Under the pieces are notes generated by a model that made no database searches, was not told the DNA's origin, and was given only the letters and a program-made list of their open reading frames with translations. From contig BSQZ01000005.1 in the NCBI GenBank assembly GCA_033239005.1, positions 10,283,501 to 10,347,500 on the forward strand: a stretch of 64,000 bases of DNA, given 5' to 3'. The stretch comes from Lamellibrachia satsuma. Taxonomy: Eukaryota; Annelida; Polychaeta; Sabellida; Siboglinidae. Below are positions 1 through 14,229 of the stretch, piece after piece (the stretch's first letter is position 1; the number at the start of each line of letters is the position of its first letter). A program made the position numbers and the translations under genes.

Positions 1-780
1 AAGGACCTAGCTGGCACAAAGACCAAGGAACTAGCTGGCACAAAGACCAAGGACCTAGCTGGCACACAGACCATGGACCTAGCTTGCACACAGACCAAGG
101 ACCTAGCCAGTACACAGATCAAAGACTTAGCCAGTACACAGACCAAGGACATAGCTGGCACACAGATCAAGGACCTAGCCGGCACACAGACCAAGTACCT
201 AGCCGGCACACAGACCAAGGAACTAGTTTGCACAAAGACCAAGGACCTAGCTGGCACACAGACCAAGGACCTAGCCAGCACACAGACCTAGGACATGGCA
301 AGCACACAGACCAAGGACCTAGCAGGCACACAGATCAAGGACCTAGCCAGCACAGACCATGAACCTGGCGAGCACACAGACCACTGACCTAGCCAGCACT
401 GACCAAGGACCTAGCCAGCATATAGACCATGGACCTGACAAGCACACAGACCAAGATCCTAGCTAGCACACAGACCAAGGATCTATTAAGCACACAGATA
501 AAGGACCTGGCCAGCACACAGACCAAAGAACCTGGCCAGCACACAGACCAAGGATCTAGTCAGTACACCAACCAAGGACTTAGCTTGCAGACATACCAAG
601 GACCGAGGTTGCACATGGACTAGCCAGCAAATAGACAAAGGACCTAGCCAGCGTGCACACCAAGGACCAAGCCAGTGCACAAATCAAGCCACAGCCAGCA
701 CACAGACCACGGACCTTGTCAGCAAACAGACCAAGGACCAACCCAACACACAAACCATGGACTTATCCAACACAAACTCA
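1..780. repeat. 24-bp minisatellite (entering from before the window)
   Basis: About 30 imperfect copies of a 24-25 bp unit built around AAGGACCTAGCCAGCACAC, running in from the window edge and decaying after about 700. The unit length is a multiple of three, so open frames with an eight-residue repeat (DLAGTQTK) appear on the plus strand. They have no start context or splice signals and I do not call them genes. Confidence 0.9.
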
Positions 781-784
781 AGCA

Positions 785-3700
785 TGCTAAAATAATGATG
801 CACAATAACCATAAACAATGCCAGGCCATGTATCACACTGACCAAGAAAAGGAAATAATTACTGTAAAAGGACAAATGTAATCAGAGTACCCAGAGGTAT
901 ACTGCTAAATCTTGTCATGCTATTCCCTTGATGCGCATGTTGGCTGAGAAGTTGTGTATAATATTATTATGTGTATGATTGCATGTATGTATGTACATTA
1001 CACAATCACACATGTGTATATGGATATACCACTTGTGATATGAATATTATTAGAAAGTAATAAAATCATCTCTCTGAAACTATTATTAATGTGTCTGCAC
1101 ACAGATATTTGGGATGACTTTGATCTTTATTGGTTTATTTTTCACTGTGCCTAGAAAGAAGAGGCCTGGCTCTATTAATAACATAACTTCATCAACCGAG
1201 CTATGCCAAGGACTACTAATACAATATGTATTATTATTCCAGTGTCCTCAGATGTTGCCCACTGAATGACTTACGTTGACATAATAATAAATTATTTAAA
1301 CCATTCGCAAACTGCATAAATACGGAAGGAGTGTGACAACAAAAATCTAGGACCAGTGTCGATACTTCAGGAACAAAGAGGAAGAGCAGCAACACTTGAA
1401 TATCAACAAACCTGATTCTCTAATGGGTAAGTGAATTGAGTAGGGAGTTTTAAACCAGTCCCAGCTTAATGGAGAATATTCTACAGGCTATAGTGTAACC
1501 TAGAGCAATAACATTCCACATGTATGATGCAGTGCCAGCTCATGACTTGTTCTGATGCTGGACAAAGGTTCATGCCAATTCCATCTGATAGACTGATCAT
1601 GTGATAAACGGGCAACAACCAGTAAACATTTCCAGGAACAAACTTTTTACCAGCATCCGATCACATAGTGCTATTACATTAATGCTTCCGTGTCAACCGA
1701 AAGGGAAATGTTTGGCCATTAAACTCCCTCCTCAACTGATTTAGCCCATTGCGAATCAGGTTCGTTGATGTTAAAATATGTAGTGTGTGAATAGTGTTAA
1801 TTACTATGTGCAGTCCGTTTAATAACAGAATGCACACAAATCACCAACTGGCTTTTATCGTTAGATTTTGTAACTTACAAAAGTGTTAATAGCCTTATTA
1901 TATAGCACAAAATTATAGAGGTGGATTACTCTGCCCTTTTTGCAGAATGTTGACCGTATATCTGGTCAAAAATAATTTGTTTGATTTTACCAAAACTACA
2001 CAACACATTTGTACAAACGAATGAGTTTGTTGCAGTGGATACTATAAAGGTTTGATTTGTTGCGAGATGATTTTAAAACGAGATGGGCGAACAAAATTTA
2101 ATTGAGGAATGACCTTTAATTACTGCACAGATATGTCAGAGTATCACCTAGGCAGGAAATAAAGCAGGATATCAGTTGTACTTATTAGCCTTGGATTCTT
2201 TGTCTTGGCATTACACACATACAGGAATGTCTGAACTAAGGAGAGGAAACACACTTGGAAGTGCCTTGAGGCAAGTTGGGAGGCCGGCAGCCTAGGAGCT
2301 GGCAGTGTGAAGCTGTTAATATGTTTCTGTCTAAACAGGTCAGCCAGGCAAATTGTTTATAAGTGAGTAATACCAGTTGTACATTGCTAAACCTTTGTTG
2401 CCTGATTGTGCAACTAGCTATGATATTCTGTTCCATGGAGGCTGGGTCAGAGTAACAATGTACTACAACGTTGTGGCAACTCGTGTGCGCACCAACGCGA
2501 TTGTACCATTATTGTCTGGAACTGCATGTGTGCATGACTGAGTTTTGTTGAGAGTTGCAGACCTGCACACTTTGCCTGATTCCGCGTGATGGCGTGTCAG
2601 ACCAGCGCACATTACAAAACATTTGTTGCCAAGGTTAAATTTTCGAATTGGTTCAGCTGTTGTGCCGTACAAATCAACATGTGACTTGAGTTTTGTGGAG
2701 TGGTGGACCAACGTACGATGCACGAATGATCTGTTTTAAGTCGAATAAACACACAATTTGCAACAAATGTTTAGCACTGTACGCCTGGCATTAAAGAAAT
2801 AGTAGATGAAGTAGATCATGCAGCTGTTTGTTAAGAGGTATGCTTTATTTGTGTCTTGTTTAGCATTTATTTAATGTTTGTATATGTATATTAGTGATAA
2901 GTGCAATCAAATTGCTGCTAGAATTTAATTATTTATTTCTCAGTTTGTTTTGTATCACTGTGTAATTTTAAAAACCAGTCACGTTAATTAAAACCAGTTA
3001 AATATATACTAGAACAAGAACAAGAAAGCTTATTTAAAGTTTACTATTTTAGACTGGTCACACACAGGGTGAACATCTTGTCAAGTCTCCTATTTCTGCC
3101 AGCCTCTTATGCCTCCGCCACACGAGTAAACAAACTGACTACAGTCAGAGCTGACTGTGAACAAGTATTTCCAACATCTTTTTAACTATCGTTCCAAACA
3201 CCTCGCCATGCCACACAGGCATATATCCCAGTGCCAACCACACATGTATCTACTAAACACTACAAACTGCTGGAGCTTTACTACTTTGGCAGATCTCAAA
3301 TGTTTCCACTTATTACCTGATGCGGGTGTCATGAATCCGGCTCCTACCTGTCTGAGTGGGGTGGCTCCACAGGGCTTCATTGAACCACTCTTCACCTGGT
3401 CTGATTTATGGGTAACAAGCTCACAGGAGGCAGTAGTGACAATGTCGACAGTGACCCAACTCTGACAGTGTGAGTGTGGCCTTGTGGCTCATCCAAAGCA
3501 ACAGCTGTAGGAACGGAATTCCACAACTGATATTCAAGAGGCTGTTGCACTGGCATTGATCTATATGTGTGGTGTCAGCAACAAAGCCTGCTGTGCCTGA
3601 TATGGATCTGAACAGCTCTGCATGACACAGGCACAAGCTTTATGCACTGACCCTCTCTGTGCCTGTGTGCTATCTGAACAACACTGTATTTAACAGCAGT

Positions 3701-6140
3701 CGGCCTAACAAACTTAAGGGAGCTTTGTACAGTTGGTGCACTTCATCAATGTGATGACTAGTCGTACCGAGATTGCCTCCATGCACAAAGCATTCTTTAT
3801 GACTTGTAACTTAAAGCTGCGTCATCCAAATAATTTTTTTTACTTATCTCATCTTAAAATCATTTGGTGAAAAACCAAACGTACTTTGTATCCACTATGA
3901 CATGCTAGCTAGTAGTATTTCTAGTTCTGGTAAAATCATCTGACAAGCCAAAAAAGTATTTTTGGGTGGATCTGGTTAAAATTGTGCAAGAATGGATCAA
4001 AAGTTGTCCAGCTCTTCACGCTATGATAAAGGCTATCCACACTTTCACAAGTTACTCGATCTACCGATCAACGTAAATTCTTTTGATGATATTAACAAAT
4101 TCATGCACTCTTTAATTAAACCGATTACGTATCAGTTATTGCGGTTGTACTTTAATATATTCTGATTTGTGATAAGCTAAATCAAACGAGGAGGGAGGTT
4201 TAAGATTGAACTGTGTCATCCATAGTCTTATCCCTTTGAGATCTCTGGTCTACTGGACCTCCTTTGTGAAATCTTCTTGATCATCACTTAAATATTCTGG
4301 GTCACAACATCTGTCCGTCATGTTTTACAGTACACTGGACTTTCACTATAAGGGCTCCCAATGTAAGGAACCTCCACTTAAAAGGAACTTTTAAATCCCC
4401 TTTCTGATCTCTATCCATGGACATAAAGAAACATTGGATATATGGTTTGACCAAGTCCAAGTGGCAGTTCACTGCACATAGTGTGACCATAGATATTATA
4501 TAGTAATACGAGTTTTATTAGTGCTATATATCTATGGTGTGGTAGTCCACACAAGTGCATCAGGCAAGGCACTAGATAGTATAATCTAAAACATTTCATC
4601 CTTGGATATTTCATCTGGAGACATTTGATTATTCCGACTACAGATGACAGAATTGATGTGTTCAATATTAATATAATTTGTAATATGTAAATTTAGTGTT
4701 GACAGAGAATTTTCTCAGGGTTTTGTCTTGAAAATAAAATGCTTTAGCTCGATATAAAATTTATGACAACCGAATATTCATGATTGTATATTGTGTAATA
4801 TACAGAAATATTCTGAATGGACTATGTCCAGATATATGGTACTTTATAAATGTACTTATTAATATTATTAAATCACAACTGCAATGACAATAGAAATGCT
4901 GAAAAATCACGATTTTCTTCCTTGGTGAAATTTTTTATTTAGTCGTGATCGGTGAGAGGATATAGGTCACACCCATGATCGGCACTGACCCACTCAGTGT
5001 TCACCATTTTGGATATCCACTATTTTGATCCTAACCAGATTTAACAACTGAAGTAAATTCTTTCGATGATTTGAACAAAAATAGGCATTATTTTATTAAA
5101 TCGACTGCGGATGTTACATAAACTATTCACACACTATATATTTGGACACAAATGAACCATAGTTGCATAGGTTAAATCAGTTGAGGAAGCAAATTGAGAC
5201 TGATAGTCTCTGGTGACAATGTTTCCATGCAGTGACAATCTGGGACAGCCACGGTGGCAAAAGCTGTGCTGAAATGGACAATGTGTTCTGCGTCACCTGT
5301 AGTAACAAACAATGTACACCTGCATAGCCTGAGGGACTATTTCTTTCAGCAAGGGCACGAGAAAACCAGTTTTCTATTCAGCAGCATACTTTCTATACGA
5401 CCCCTTCTCCATGACTCACTGGATCTAGCCTGGGGATACAGCCAAAGGAACCAGGAAAACATACCATAGGTAATATTATTAGCAGGTTCATTGCAACTCT
5501 AACAGATTACTTTACTGGGCATAGTACAATGATACTGCTTCTAAGAAAATACCTACGTCTGAACATCCAGAGTATCAGTGCAGAATGGGAAGGAGGGTAA
5601 ATATCCACGTAGTGCATGGATATGACATAACACAGAATTGACAGAACCAGACAGTGTCGGCCAGACATAGATTACTAATTGCAGACACACGTGTCATGTT
5701 ACATGAAGCTAAATATTCTGCCTTAGATGGCAAGTCTTTCTAAGTCTGATTAAATATGACAGCTTATTCTGTCTGTATAACTTCATAAAACTACTGTGAA
5801 GCACACAAAATTACCTGTACTAATGTTGGGTAGAGGCAATATTTTCAATAATTATGGTGTATACACACTGACCTATTAAAATTGCATTTACAGTTACATG
5901 ATGTATTACCCAATTAAACAATACTGTCAGGGGGTTGCAAACTTGCAATTGTCTAATTACATAAGTCATGGTGATGCATTGTCTTGAGTAAACCCTTCTT
6001 ACCTGTATACCACTTCAAATGCGTAGTAAGAGTGTCTTATGGCATACATAGTTATTTGTATGCTGCCAATAAAATCTCTCATCCTGGATTGGTTGGCTGG
6101 TGTCTATCCACAATCAGCTAGATTAAGGCACATCATCCCA
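785..6140. other. AT-rich non-coding stretch
   Basis: I see no convincing gene here. Open frames are short (under 105 codons), scattered on both strands and without recognisable domains. Because the DIP2 first coding exon at 14141-14225 reads leftward, this stretch may be part of its first intron. That is inference only. Confidence 0.5.
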
Positions 6141-6146
6141 GACATG

Positions 6147-6425
6147 TACACTTGACACTTGGCTAATTATACCAGACGTGTACATTTGGTATGTTTCGCT
6201 TGTACACTTGGCACATTTCATTGATTATACCAGACTTGTATACCCAACACGTTTGGCTGATTACACCAGACTTGTACACTTGGCATGTTTGATCGATTAC
6301 ACCAGACATGTACATGTTTGGCTGATTACACCAGACTTGTACACTTGGCACATTTGGCTGATTACACCAGATGAGTACATGTTTGGCTGATTACACCAAA
6401 CTTATATACTTGGTACATTATGCCA
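6147..6425. repeat. minisatellite, alternating about 36- and 29-bp units
   Basis: Around eight copies of GATTACACCAGACTTGTACA followed by CTTGGCACATTTGGCT. Long (about 36 bp) and short (about 29 bp) versions alternate towards the right end, a higher-order pattern suggesting amplification of a two-unit block. Confidence 0.85.
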
Positions 6426-6429
6426 CACT

Positions 6430-7720
6430 TGTTGTCAATATTGGACAGTTTCCCCAAGCCACCTGTCATCCACTAACCAACACCGCTGCACTGCACTAAG
6501 TATAGAAACAAGACAAAGACCCAAACCAACACCGCACATTCCAACACGCATAGTCTCACTCCCCTCAAACTTGCTCAACTTACTGCCTTCCAACCAGCTG
6601 ACAGTCTTAATCACCCACAACACCTGACGTTTCCATGACCAACGAGCATAGATCTGTAGCTATCCCACCCCAAGGTGAATCCCAGATCCCAGTCTGACCA
6701 ACCTGTACCCAATAGCACCAGGACCAACTAATCTGCCATCAGCAGCATACATCATGGCCTGACTCATTTCTCCACACACACACCCGGCAGCCTGTGGATA
6801 AAAACCTGCCTGGTCCACCCTGTATTCCCACAAACAGGTCCTTACCGGCCAACAATCATCCACAGATCAACAACACAGAATAAGTGTACATGTACACACA
6901 CACACACACAATACCTACAGTTCTACATCCAAATCCACGCTACATTATGTACAGAAGTTTCATCCCACAATGCAGCAGCAGTGCCGCAATAGACTACACT
7001 GCCTGGCAGTGCCATCTAGCAATGCATTCTGACACAGGAGCACCAGTAGACAGGATGCTCCATGTGAAACAGATACTGTCAGCCTGGCACCCACGCTCCA
7101 CCGCCCAGCTTCAACCCAACTTATAAATATCTCTGTGCAGTGAGCATTTTTTGGCCGAATATTTGTCTACGCTAGGTCGCTGTGGAAACACAAGGGTGTC
7201 ATAATTTAACTGGTTGCGTGGCTGACTGCGGGGTAGCTGCTTGCATCTGTAAATCGCACACTTAAAAACCATGTCAGATTGTGCTACTGGAGCTTTGTTT
7301 TACATCGGTACATCAAGTTGTGTCAGCTACACTATGACACAACAACCATGCATCAAGAATGTTAGCTACTTATTACCATAGTGTATGTCCTATGTTAATG
7401 CACTGTACATACATAACTCAAAATATGTTTCAGTGAAGTTAACATGTTAGTGCTCTTTGTCAGATTAACCCTTGTTGAATTCTATAAATATCACAAGTTC
7501 CCACAAACGTAAATGTGCAACCTAACAGGTAGCAAAGAAACCTACATAAATCATTGTCTGTTTCACTCAGTCATGTATGTACCTCAGACAAATTTGTAAT
7601 TGAAACCAGTACCCATCAATGCTCCAACTGGGGCAATACACCCATTTTTCTTAGAACTATCAACGAATGTGTGTGTACTACGTTTCATCAATATGCATGA
7701 ATTGCATTCTGGGGTTCACA
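6430..7720. other. no gene recognised
   Basis: Contains a minus-strand open frame of 67 codons (6660-6863) with no recognisable domain, a short CA tract near 6893-6910 and otherwise unremarkable sequence. Confidence 0.4.
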
Positions 7721-7729
7721 TTGAAAGTG

Positions 7730-8190
7730 TTGGGTATACCTGATACAGATGAGGCAATTATATCAGAATAATAATCAATTATAATTAACCGTAAAACATA
7801 TTAGTATGAATACATGTGTGATTATTTGTAAAATGTAATCAATTACACATTACTTTTGCATGTAATCGTGATTACAATCATTATAACATTTCACAACTTA
7901 ATTTACATAATGAAATGTTAGCATCATCACCAATCATGCGGCAATGTTATATACAACAAAAGCAAACACAACATTAAAATACAGTCACCGTACATGGTTT
8001 AGATAAAAAATGAAGAGAAAAGCCTGCCTGCATTGTAGTTAGGACTTTGGCAACAGAAATATGCATAAGAAAATTGTAATTATGACTGTATTCATGATTA
8101 CAATTATTTTGGCAATGTAATCAAGTATGATTAGGATTACTTTGCCTTTTTGACCAATGCCGTTGAGTATAAACATTCAAACATTTTTGA
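7730..8190. repeat. dispersed repeat, copy 1 (partner near 56380-56720)
   Basis: A run of AATCATGATTAC-like words is followed by a segment (ACATTAAAATACAGTCACCG, then GAGAAAAGCCTGC) that recurs near 56580-56645 in the same orientation. Two copies about 48 kb apart sharing both parts indicate an interspersed repeat, probably a short non-autonomous transposon. I could not define ends or target duplications. Confidence 0.6.
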
Positions 8191-8339
8191 AAATTACACA
8201 CAGTTATGACTACTGAGTATGATTACTCCATCTCCGGTATATGAGCATCAGTTGTTAGACCAATCTTGTTCATGAATATTTAAGAAATTAATAATACTGC
8301 ATCAGGTGATATATCATAATTATTGTGTCTGCACTGAGT

Positions 8340-9055
8340 GTCAAATGCAGCTCATTCTTGCACCAAACACACAACAGTGTATTAATCTTGCTATTGCACC
8401 AAACTGAGCACCAAACACACAACAGTGTATTAATCTTGCTATTGCACTAAACTGAGCACCAAACATGCACAACAATGTGTTCAGCCTGCTTTTGCACTTA
8501 GCATCAAACACATAGAACAATGAATTCAGCCTGCTTTTGCACTGAGCATCAAACATATACAGCAATGTGTTCAGCGTGTTCTTGAACTGAACATCAAACA
8601 CACAACAGTGTGTTCGGCTTGCTCTTGCATTGAGCATCAAACACACAACAATGTGTTCAGTGTGCTCTAACATTGAGCATCAAACACACAATAACGTGTT
8701 CAGCTTGCTCTTGTACTGAGAATCAAACACACAACAATGTGTTCAGCCTGTTTTCGCACTGAGCATCAAACAGTGACAAACACAAAACAATGTGTTCAGC
8801 TTGTTCTTCCACTGAGCAATCAAATACATACAATGTATTCAGCTAGTTCTTGCACTGCACATCAAACACATGCTCCATATTCTGCTTGCTCTTGCACTGA
8901 GAATCAAACACACACAACAATGTGTTCATTCTGCTCTTGCATTGAGCATCAAACACATAGAATGTGTTCAGCTTGCTTTTGCACTGAGCATCAAACACAT
9001 ACAATGTGTTCAGCTTGCTCTTGCATTGAGCATCAAACACACAATAATAAACTCA
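8340..9055. repeat. about 45-bp minisatellite
   Basis: Roughly 15 copies of a 44-46 bp unit containing TGAGCATCAAACACACAACA and TGTTCAGCTTGCTCTTGC. The period is near 15 codons, which makes repetitive open frames on both strands. They are a by-product of the repeat. Confidence 0.88.
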
Positions 9056-9591
9056 GGTTGTGTTGTGTGATCTGTTCCAAGAAAACATAGTAAAACAAAA
9101 TCTAGTGGATGAGCCTAAAACCTGCACAAATACTAATTTCATAACAACATTTTGGTAATAACACCAACAAATTTAGCTTTACTTTGCGAAATCACATGGA
9201 TTCTTGTAGATGTTCCAGGAAAAAATGTTCTTGTTGAAATGTGGCCGATATATTCAAGGAGTTTCTAACCGATATACAGGAACATGTGCATTATCACTGG
9301 AGTCGTAACTTGTCAATTTAGTCTGTTTATTCAGTGGTCTATGATGGCAAAATAGCTGGTCAGGTTGCATTAATGTAAAAAGCATAAAAAAATAATCATG
9401 ATAGTATTATTTCACAGTAACATAATTAATAATTAAACTGACATTCCTGCCATATGGCTTACTTTAAAACTGTTTCGTTTCTTCAAACAGGCATCACAAT
9501 TCATCTCATCTATAACATCCATATATCAGCACATATCTTTCTGCCTTCGAAATAGGTATAGTATGATAACTATTTATTTCCTGCTTATTGA

Positions 9592-10078
9592 CGTGCCACG
9601 AGTCAACCTAGAACGTTTTGGCCGCCGAGCATTTGCCTGCGCTGGCCCCACGCTGTGGAATAAACTGCCTGCCAACATACGTGGAACCACCATCAATTCA
9701 AGAAACTACTAAAGGCATTTCTTTTTTCCACTTAATGGGTTTTACCGCTTTGATATTGCATTTTTAATGATCTTATTACATATTATCAATCCTATTTATG
9801 TTCTGTATTATTGATGATATTAGCGTTTTATTTCCTATTTGAGATTTATCTTTTATATACAAATGCCATGTAATCAGTATACTTTTTCTTAACATAATTT
9901 TACACACGCGAACATTCTGCATAGTTTTTAACATTTTATACAGCTCATGTATTATTATTATTATCACTATCTACATACAAGTTTATATCGTGTGAACTGA
10001 TGTCTGTACACACCCGTGAAAGGGGCAGTAGCCCCGGATTTGATGGTGTCAAAATAAAGTTTTATTATATTATTGTTT
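9592..10078 (+). mobile_element. non-LTR retrotransposon 3' end (truncated)
   Basis: The plus strand encodes a short tail typical of the extreme C-terminus of CR1/L2-like reverse transcriptase proteins: an RRAFACAGPTLWNKLP-like segment at about 9626-9675. It is followed, after a one-base frameshift, by a basic KKLLKAFLF-like helix. AT-rich 3' sequence with AATAAA near 10053 and an ATT-rich tail follows. It is 5'-truncated and dead. Confidence 0.7.
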
Positions 10079-10205
10079 ATTATTGAATTTAGTTAACTGT
10101 CAGTTTGACTCAGACTTTATCCATGACACTTTTTAAAACAATGTAACTTTTCCACTATTGTTATCAATGCTATTTTTGGAAATGTGTAGTCTTACTAACC
10201 AATCA

Positions 10206-10208
10206 ATA

Positions 10209-10248
<40 letters not shown>

Positions 10249-10362
10249 ACTACAGCTATATATATATATTATATCATAATATATATTATAATATATATTA
10301 TAATATATATATATATATGTACACACATATATATATATATACATGTATATATATATATATAT

Positions 10363-10400
<38 letters not shown>
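10206..10400. repeat. TA microsatellite, interrupted
   Basis: Long AT-dinucleotide runs interrupted by TATAATATATATT blocks and two ATACATGTATAT palindromes. Confidence 0.95.
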
Positions 10401-11425
10401 CTGATGTATATTTATCATCAGAAATTAAAATAGCATAAATTACTGGTCTTCCCAATTGCAGATCAATGTAATCTTATTTTAGTTCAAGTGGCATCTGTTT
10501 ACAGGACATTGTTTACAGGACATTGCAACACTGAATTTATTAGTATTTTTGACATCTTGGTTTGTTAAAAATAGTATCCATACAAGACGTGTCACTGTTG
10601 TCATCTTTCATCTACATATTTGTTCCTATTTGAAAATAAAAAAGCCACTTTTACAACTTACAAAGCTCACTTGATGATAATTATTGACAGACCAACAAAT
10701 TAATGAATTTACATTTACTTTATAAGACTGGTCAGTCTGTACACCAAGAGACAGACACTTTTGACTGTATGTGTGCACACACCAAGGTATCTGATCAATT
10801 ACAGGGTCAATTATCAGTCCCCCAGGATCACACAGTGCTTCCCTTCCTAGGCTGAAAAAGCAGGGTTGTGACTAAAAACTGGGTCACCATGGGAAGGAGC
10901 AGCCCCAGGCATGAGGGTAGTCAGAGCAGGGTGCAAAGGGTAGTCCCAGGGCAGGTGCAACAAATCATAATGATTCATTAGTCATGGGTGCCACTTTCAA
11001 GACACCCTGAGGCATGTTGCTGGACAAAGCTACATATGTTGGTCCCTCTGGGGACATATTGTTTACCGTTTGTCAACAGAAATTAACTGTTATTTACTCC
11101 TACTCCAATACCCCATTATAAAGAATCATCACCAGAACAGAGCTGCTGATAAGACAACTTGTTAGTCAGCTTGCACATAAAGCATAGGACAGCCTTTGAT
11201 CTTTCTAAAAGTTTACAAAAGCACGAACTTTGAATGCATTATATAGCAAATGTGGCATGTAGTTACACATACAGTCACATATTCCTGCAGAGGCCCTGCC
11301 AAACATAATGTATGACAAGAGGGTTAAAACAGAGGATGGCCAATGGGAACCTGTGTCTGTTTTGTGCATGGTGCAATCTTCAGCACGGTTTACCCATAAC
11401 TCTCATATATATGTATATGAATATA

Positions 11426-11493
<68 letters not shown>

Positions 11494-12988
11494 ATATGGG
11501 TTTTCTTAAATTTGATGGATATATTCCTTACAGGGATACAGATTTAGAAGTGCATTTTGGACAGGGCTTTTTTGTGTGTTAATTTATGGGATATGGCATG
11601 CGTTTGTCAAATGGCATGTGAATAACAGATTACTGGTTTAAAACACATCTGAATATGAGTGACTCTCTTGAATATATCAGACGTGCACAGTAGGCGTGCC
11701 AAAGTATTGCAAGATCCCATCAGTATGTCCCAGTTTGTTATATCGATGGGTACAAGGAACAATGAGCAAGAGTGCAGAACGGGGATTTAAAAGTTGTTAC
11801 TTTCATTAGGGGTCCATATAACTTGAGGCCACAGATTTCATTGGACAGTAGACCTTACTTATAAGAAAACTAGTGTGAACCTGCAGACAGCATAACAACG
11901 CGCCCACCATGACACTATCTCCATAACATGAATCATGTTTCCTATTATTCAGTAACCATGGAGACCATCCTCCATTCTGGAGGAAAGTCTTGTGATTCAT
12001 GACCCAAATGTTGGGTCACTGACTGCGACAATGCTCTCTGAACCCACATCATTTTTATATACCCCGCCCCATACCGTCACAGTGGGGCATGTGACGTCCT
12101 TACAGAGAGACAAGGGACATAACAAGTGACTCAGAAAGTGAGTCAAAACATTGTGTTTGCAACAACAAAAAGTTGTACCACATGTGTTGGCTCCAAAAAT
12201 GCTATAAATAACAACATGTGAAATGTATTTTTACTATTGATTTCTTTACCAAAAACATTGTTTACATTTGTCTAATATTACAACAAAGGTTTATTTTATC
12301 AGTGTTATACATATTTTATGTACAACACCTCATAATGCACATGTACAACATTTTATATTCTGATTTATAAAAAAAAATTATATTATCACAATGTCTTATT
12401 TATGTTTGAGCAAGGATTTTTAATTATAACACTTTTGCCACATCCCTTTTTTAACATAACAGCTAGACAACATATTTGTGACACAGTGATATAGTTTAAT
12501 TGCAACTGATTTGTAAAAATCAATTATGTACTTTAATGGATACACAATTAGTATTAAAACACATTCCTTTGAACTTTGTTAGTTAAATTAAAATGAAAAC
12601 ATACTGGAAACTGTCCCATCCTTAAGTAAACCTTGACCAAACAATCACAGTTCTGTGAAATGACCTGATGACATTTACCTTGTACATAAAGGAATATACA
12701 ATCAATACACTGGTCAATTCAAGCATGATTTCTTTTGTCACAATTTTAGGTGACAGCTGGCACAAGCAGTCCCGTGTGCATATATGTTTAGGCAAAGATA
12801 TCAACAAACCTTTTGCAGGCAAACCGTTTGTTCCAAAGTTAATATATATTTCAAACATGCTTCTGCTTTTTAAATAACTATTGTGACACATGTATGCATT
12901 CAATATTTGTGTCCTATATAATTCCAGACTGAAAATGTCATTTCCTATAATCAGAATCTTTATAAGATACATGGTTAGAATTTGGGAT

Positions 12989-13034
<46 letters not shown>

Positions 13035-14134
13035 TGTGTCGTATGTGTGCATGACAATGCCGTGATGGGCACTGCATGGTATATATTGGGGTTTCAGGGA
13101 ATTAATCTTACTGAGGAAAATATCCAGATATGTGAATATATTAAATTTCATTTATATATTTTATCAACGCAATACAAAACATTGTTACAAAAGTTTAATG
13201 CAACCAAGAATAATGTTCACGATACTTTTGAGAAACCATCACAAAGGAGGCAGCTGTGTCATAGCCAACCACAAAAAGTTTGAATCTGATGTGGCAACTT
13301 CATCATGAAAAAATAACATCTGCAAAAATTTCAGTCAGTAGCATGCACTGCGTGTTGGAAAATCAGTAGAAGACAATTATTCGAAAAAACTGTTTCGATT
13401 CAATCAATAAAATGCTAGTAACTTATTTACAATATAGCCATAGGCTTTGTATAATATGTTGACATCTCACTGAAATTTAGCTGCCCAGATTGTCACATGA
13501 ATATCATATTATATTCTCCTTGTCCTAGGCTTATCATAGCGCATAGCTTGTAATATATCATGCTTTTGTTACTATGACACAGATAAGAATTTAATATGTG
13601 AAACAAAGTTCCCTGAGATTATTTTCTGGTGACAGTGTGACATGATTTGGGTCACGACAAACCGATTGTTGAACGCTTCAATAACCACGCCCACAGCTCA
13701 GGAAAACGTTTGGGAGTCGATATGTTTTAAGTCAGGTCTACGGTACACTGTAAAGCAATTTTTTTTCAAAACAATACAATTTCTCATTACCAAAATGTAG
13801 AAGTCGGTTTCGACCAAAACCTGTTTCTGGGTGCAATCGAATTTTAAAAATCATACGTCAGAAAGTCAGACTGAAAGACGACATCCCCCATTGAAATGAA
13901 AAACATTTCGATTCTTATACAGCCTTTCCACGACCGAGAATAAATTATACGAACAGAAACAGTCACTCAAATGTAATGCGTAGTTCTGCATAAACATCTC
14001 TTTATAAAATAAATTTATAATAGATGTCTTGCTTGTTTTCGAAATCTAGTCACGACCGCCAGTGAACGGTGATGGCCATCTTCATTTTCGGTCACTGTCC
14101 AAATGTAACAAAAGCTATCACGTTCTAAGATGCA
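10401..14134. other. AT-rich non-coding stretch with TA microsatellites
   Basis: TA runs at about 11403-11488 and 12990-13030. No open frame here shows a recognisable domain. The longest minus-strand frame (151 codons, 12622-13077) runs through the TA repeat and lacks domain signal. It is probably intronic to the DIP2-like gene. Confidence 0.5.
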
Positions 14135-14140
14135 ACTAAC

Positions 14141-14225
14141 CTTCAGAGAGTTCGAGGTCCAATTCTGCAAGTTTCGTCTTTACCTCGAGCGGTAAATTGG
14201 CCACATCAATATTTGAATTCGCCAT
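14141..14225 (-). CDS. DIP2: first coding exon of a DIP2 (disco-interacting protein 2) homologue
   Basis: Reading leftward from the ATG at 14225, 28 codons plus one base encode a segment containing LPLEVKTKLAELDLELSE. This matches the highly conserved start of animal DIP2 proteins, where a short variable leader precedes the (L)AELELELSEG DMAP1-binding-type helix. The exon ends in a phase-1 donor, G|GTTAGT (intron GT at 14140), exactly where the conserved Gly codon is split. DIP2 proteins are large cytosolic proteins with DMAP-binding and two acyl-AMP-ligase-like domains, implicated in lipid handling and neuronal development. I found no later exon in 1-14140, so intron 1 probably runs past the window edge. 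The sequence just upstream of the ATG is a plausible 5' UTR/promoter. Assigned by motif memory, not by alignment. Confidence 0.72.
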
Positions 14226-14229
14226 GATC

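Noticed and set aside
73..680. Repetitive open frames at the window start (DLAGTQTK type)
   Set aside because: Produced by the 24-bp minisatellite period, and frames are equally open on both strands.
12622..13077. 151-codon minus-strand frame
   Set aside because: Its N-terminus is translated TA microsatellite and the rest lacks domain signal.
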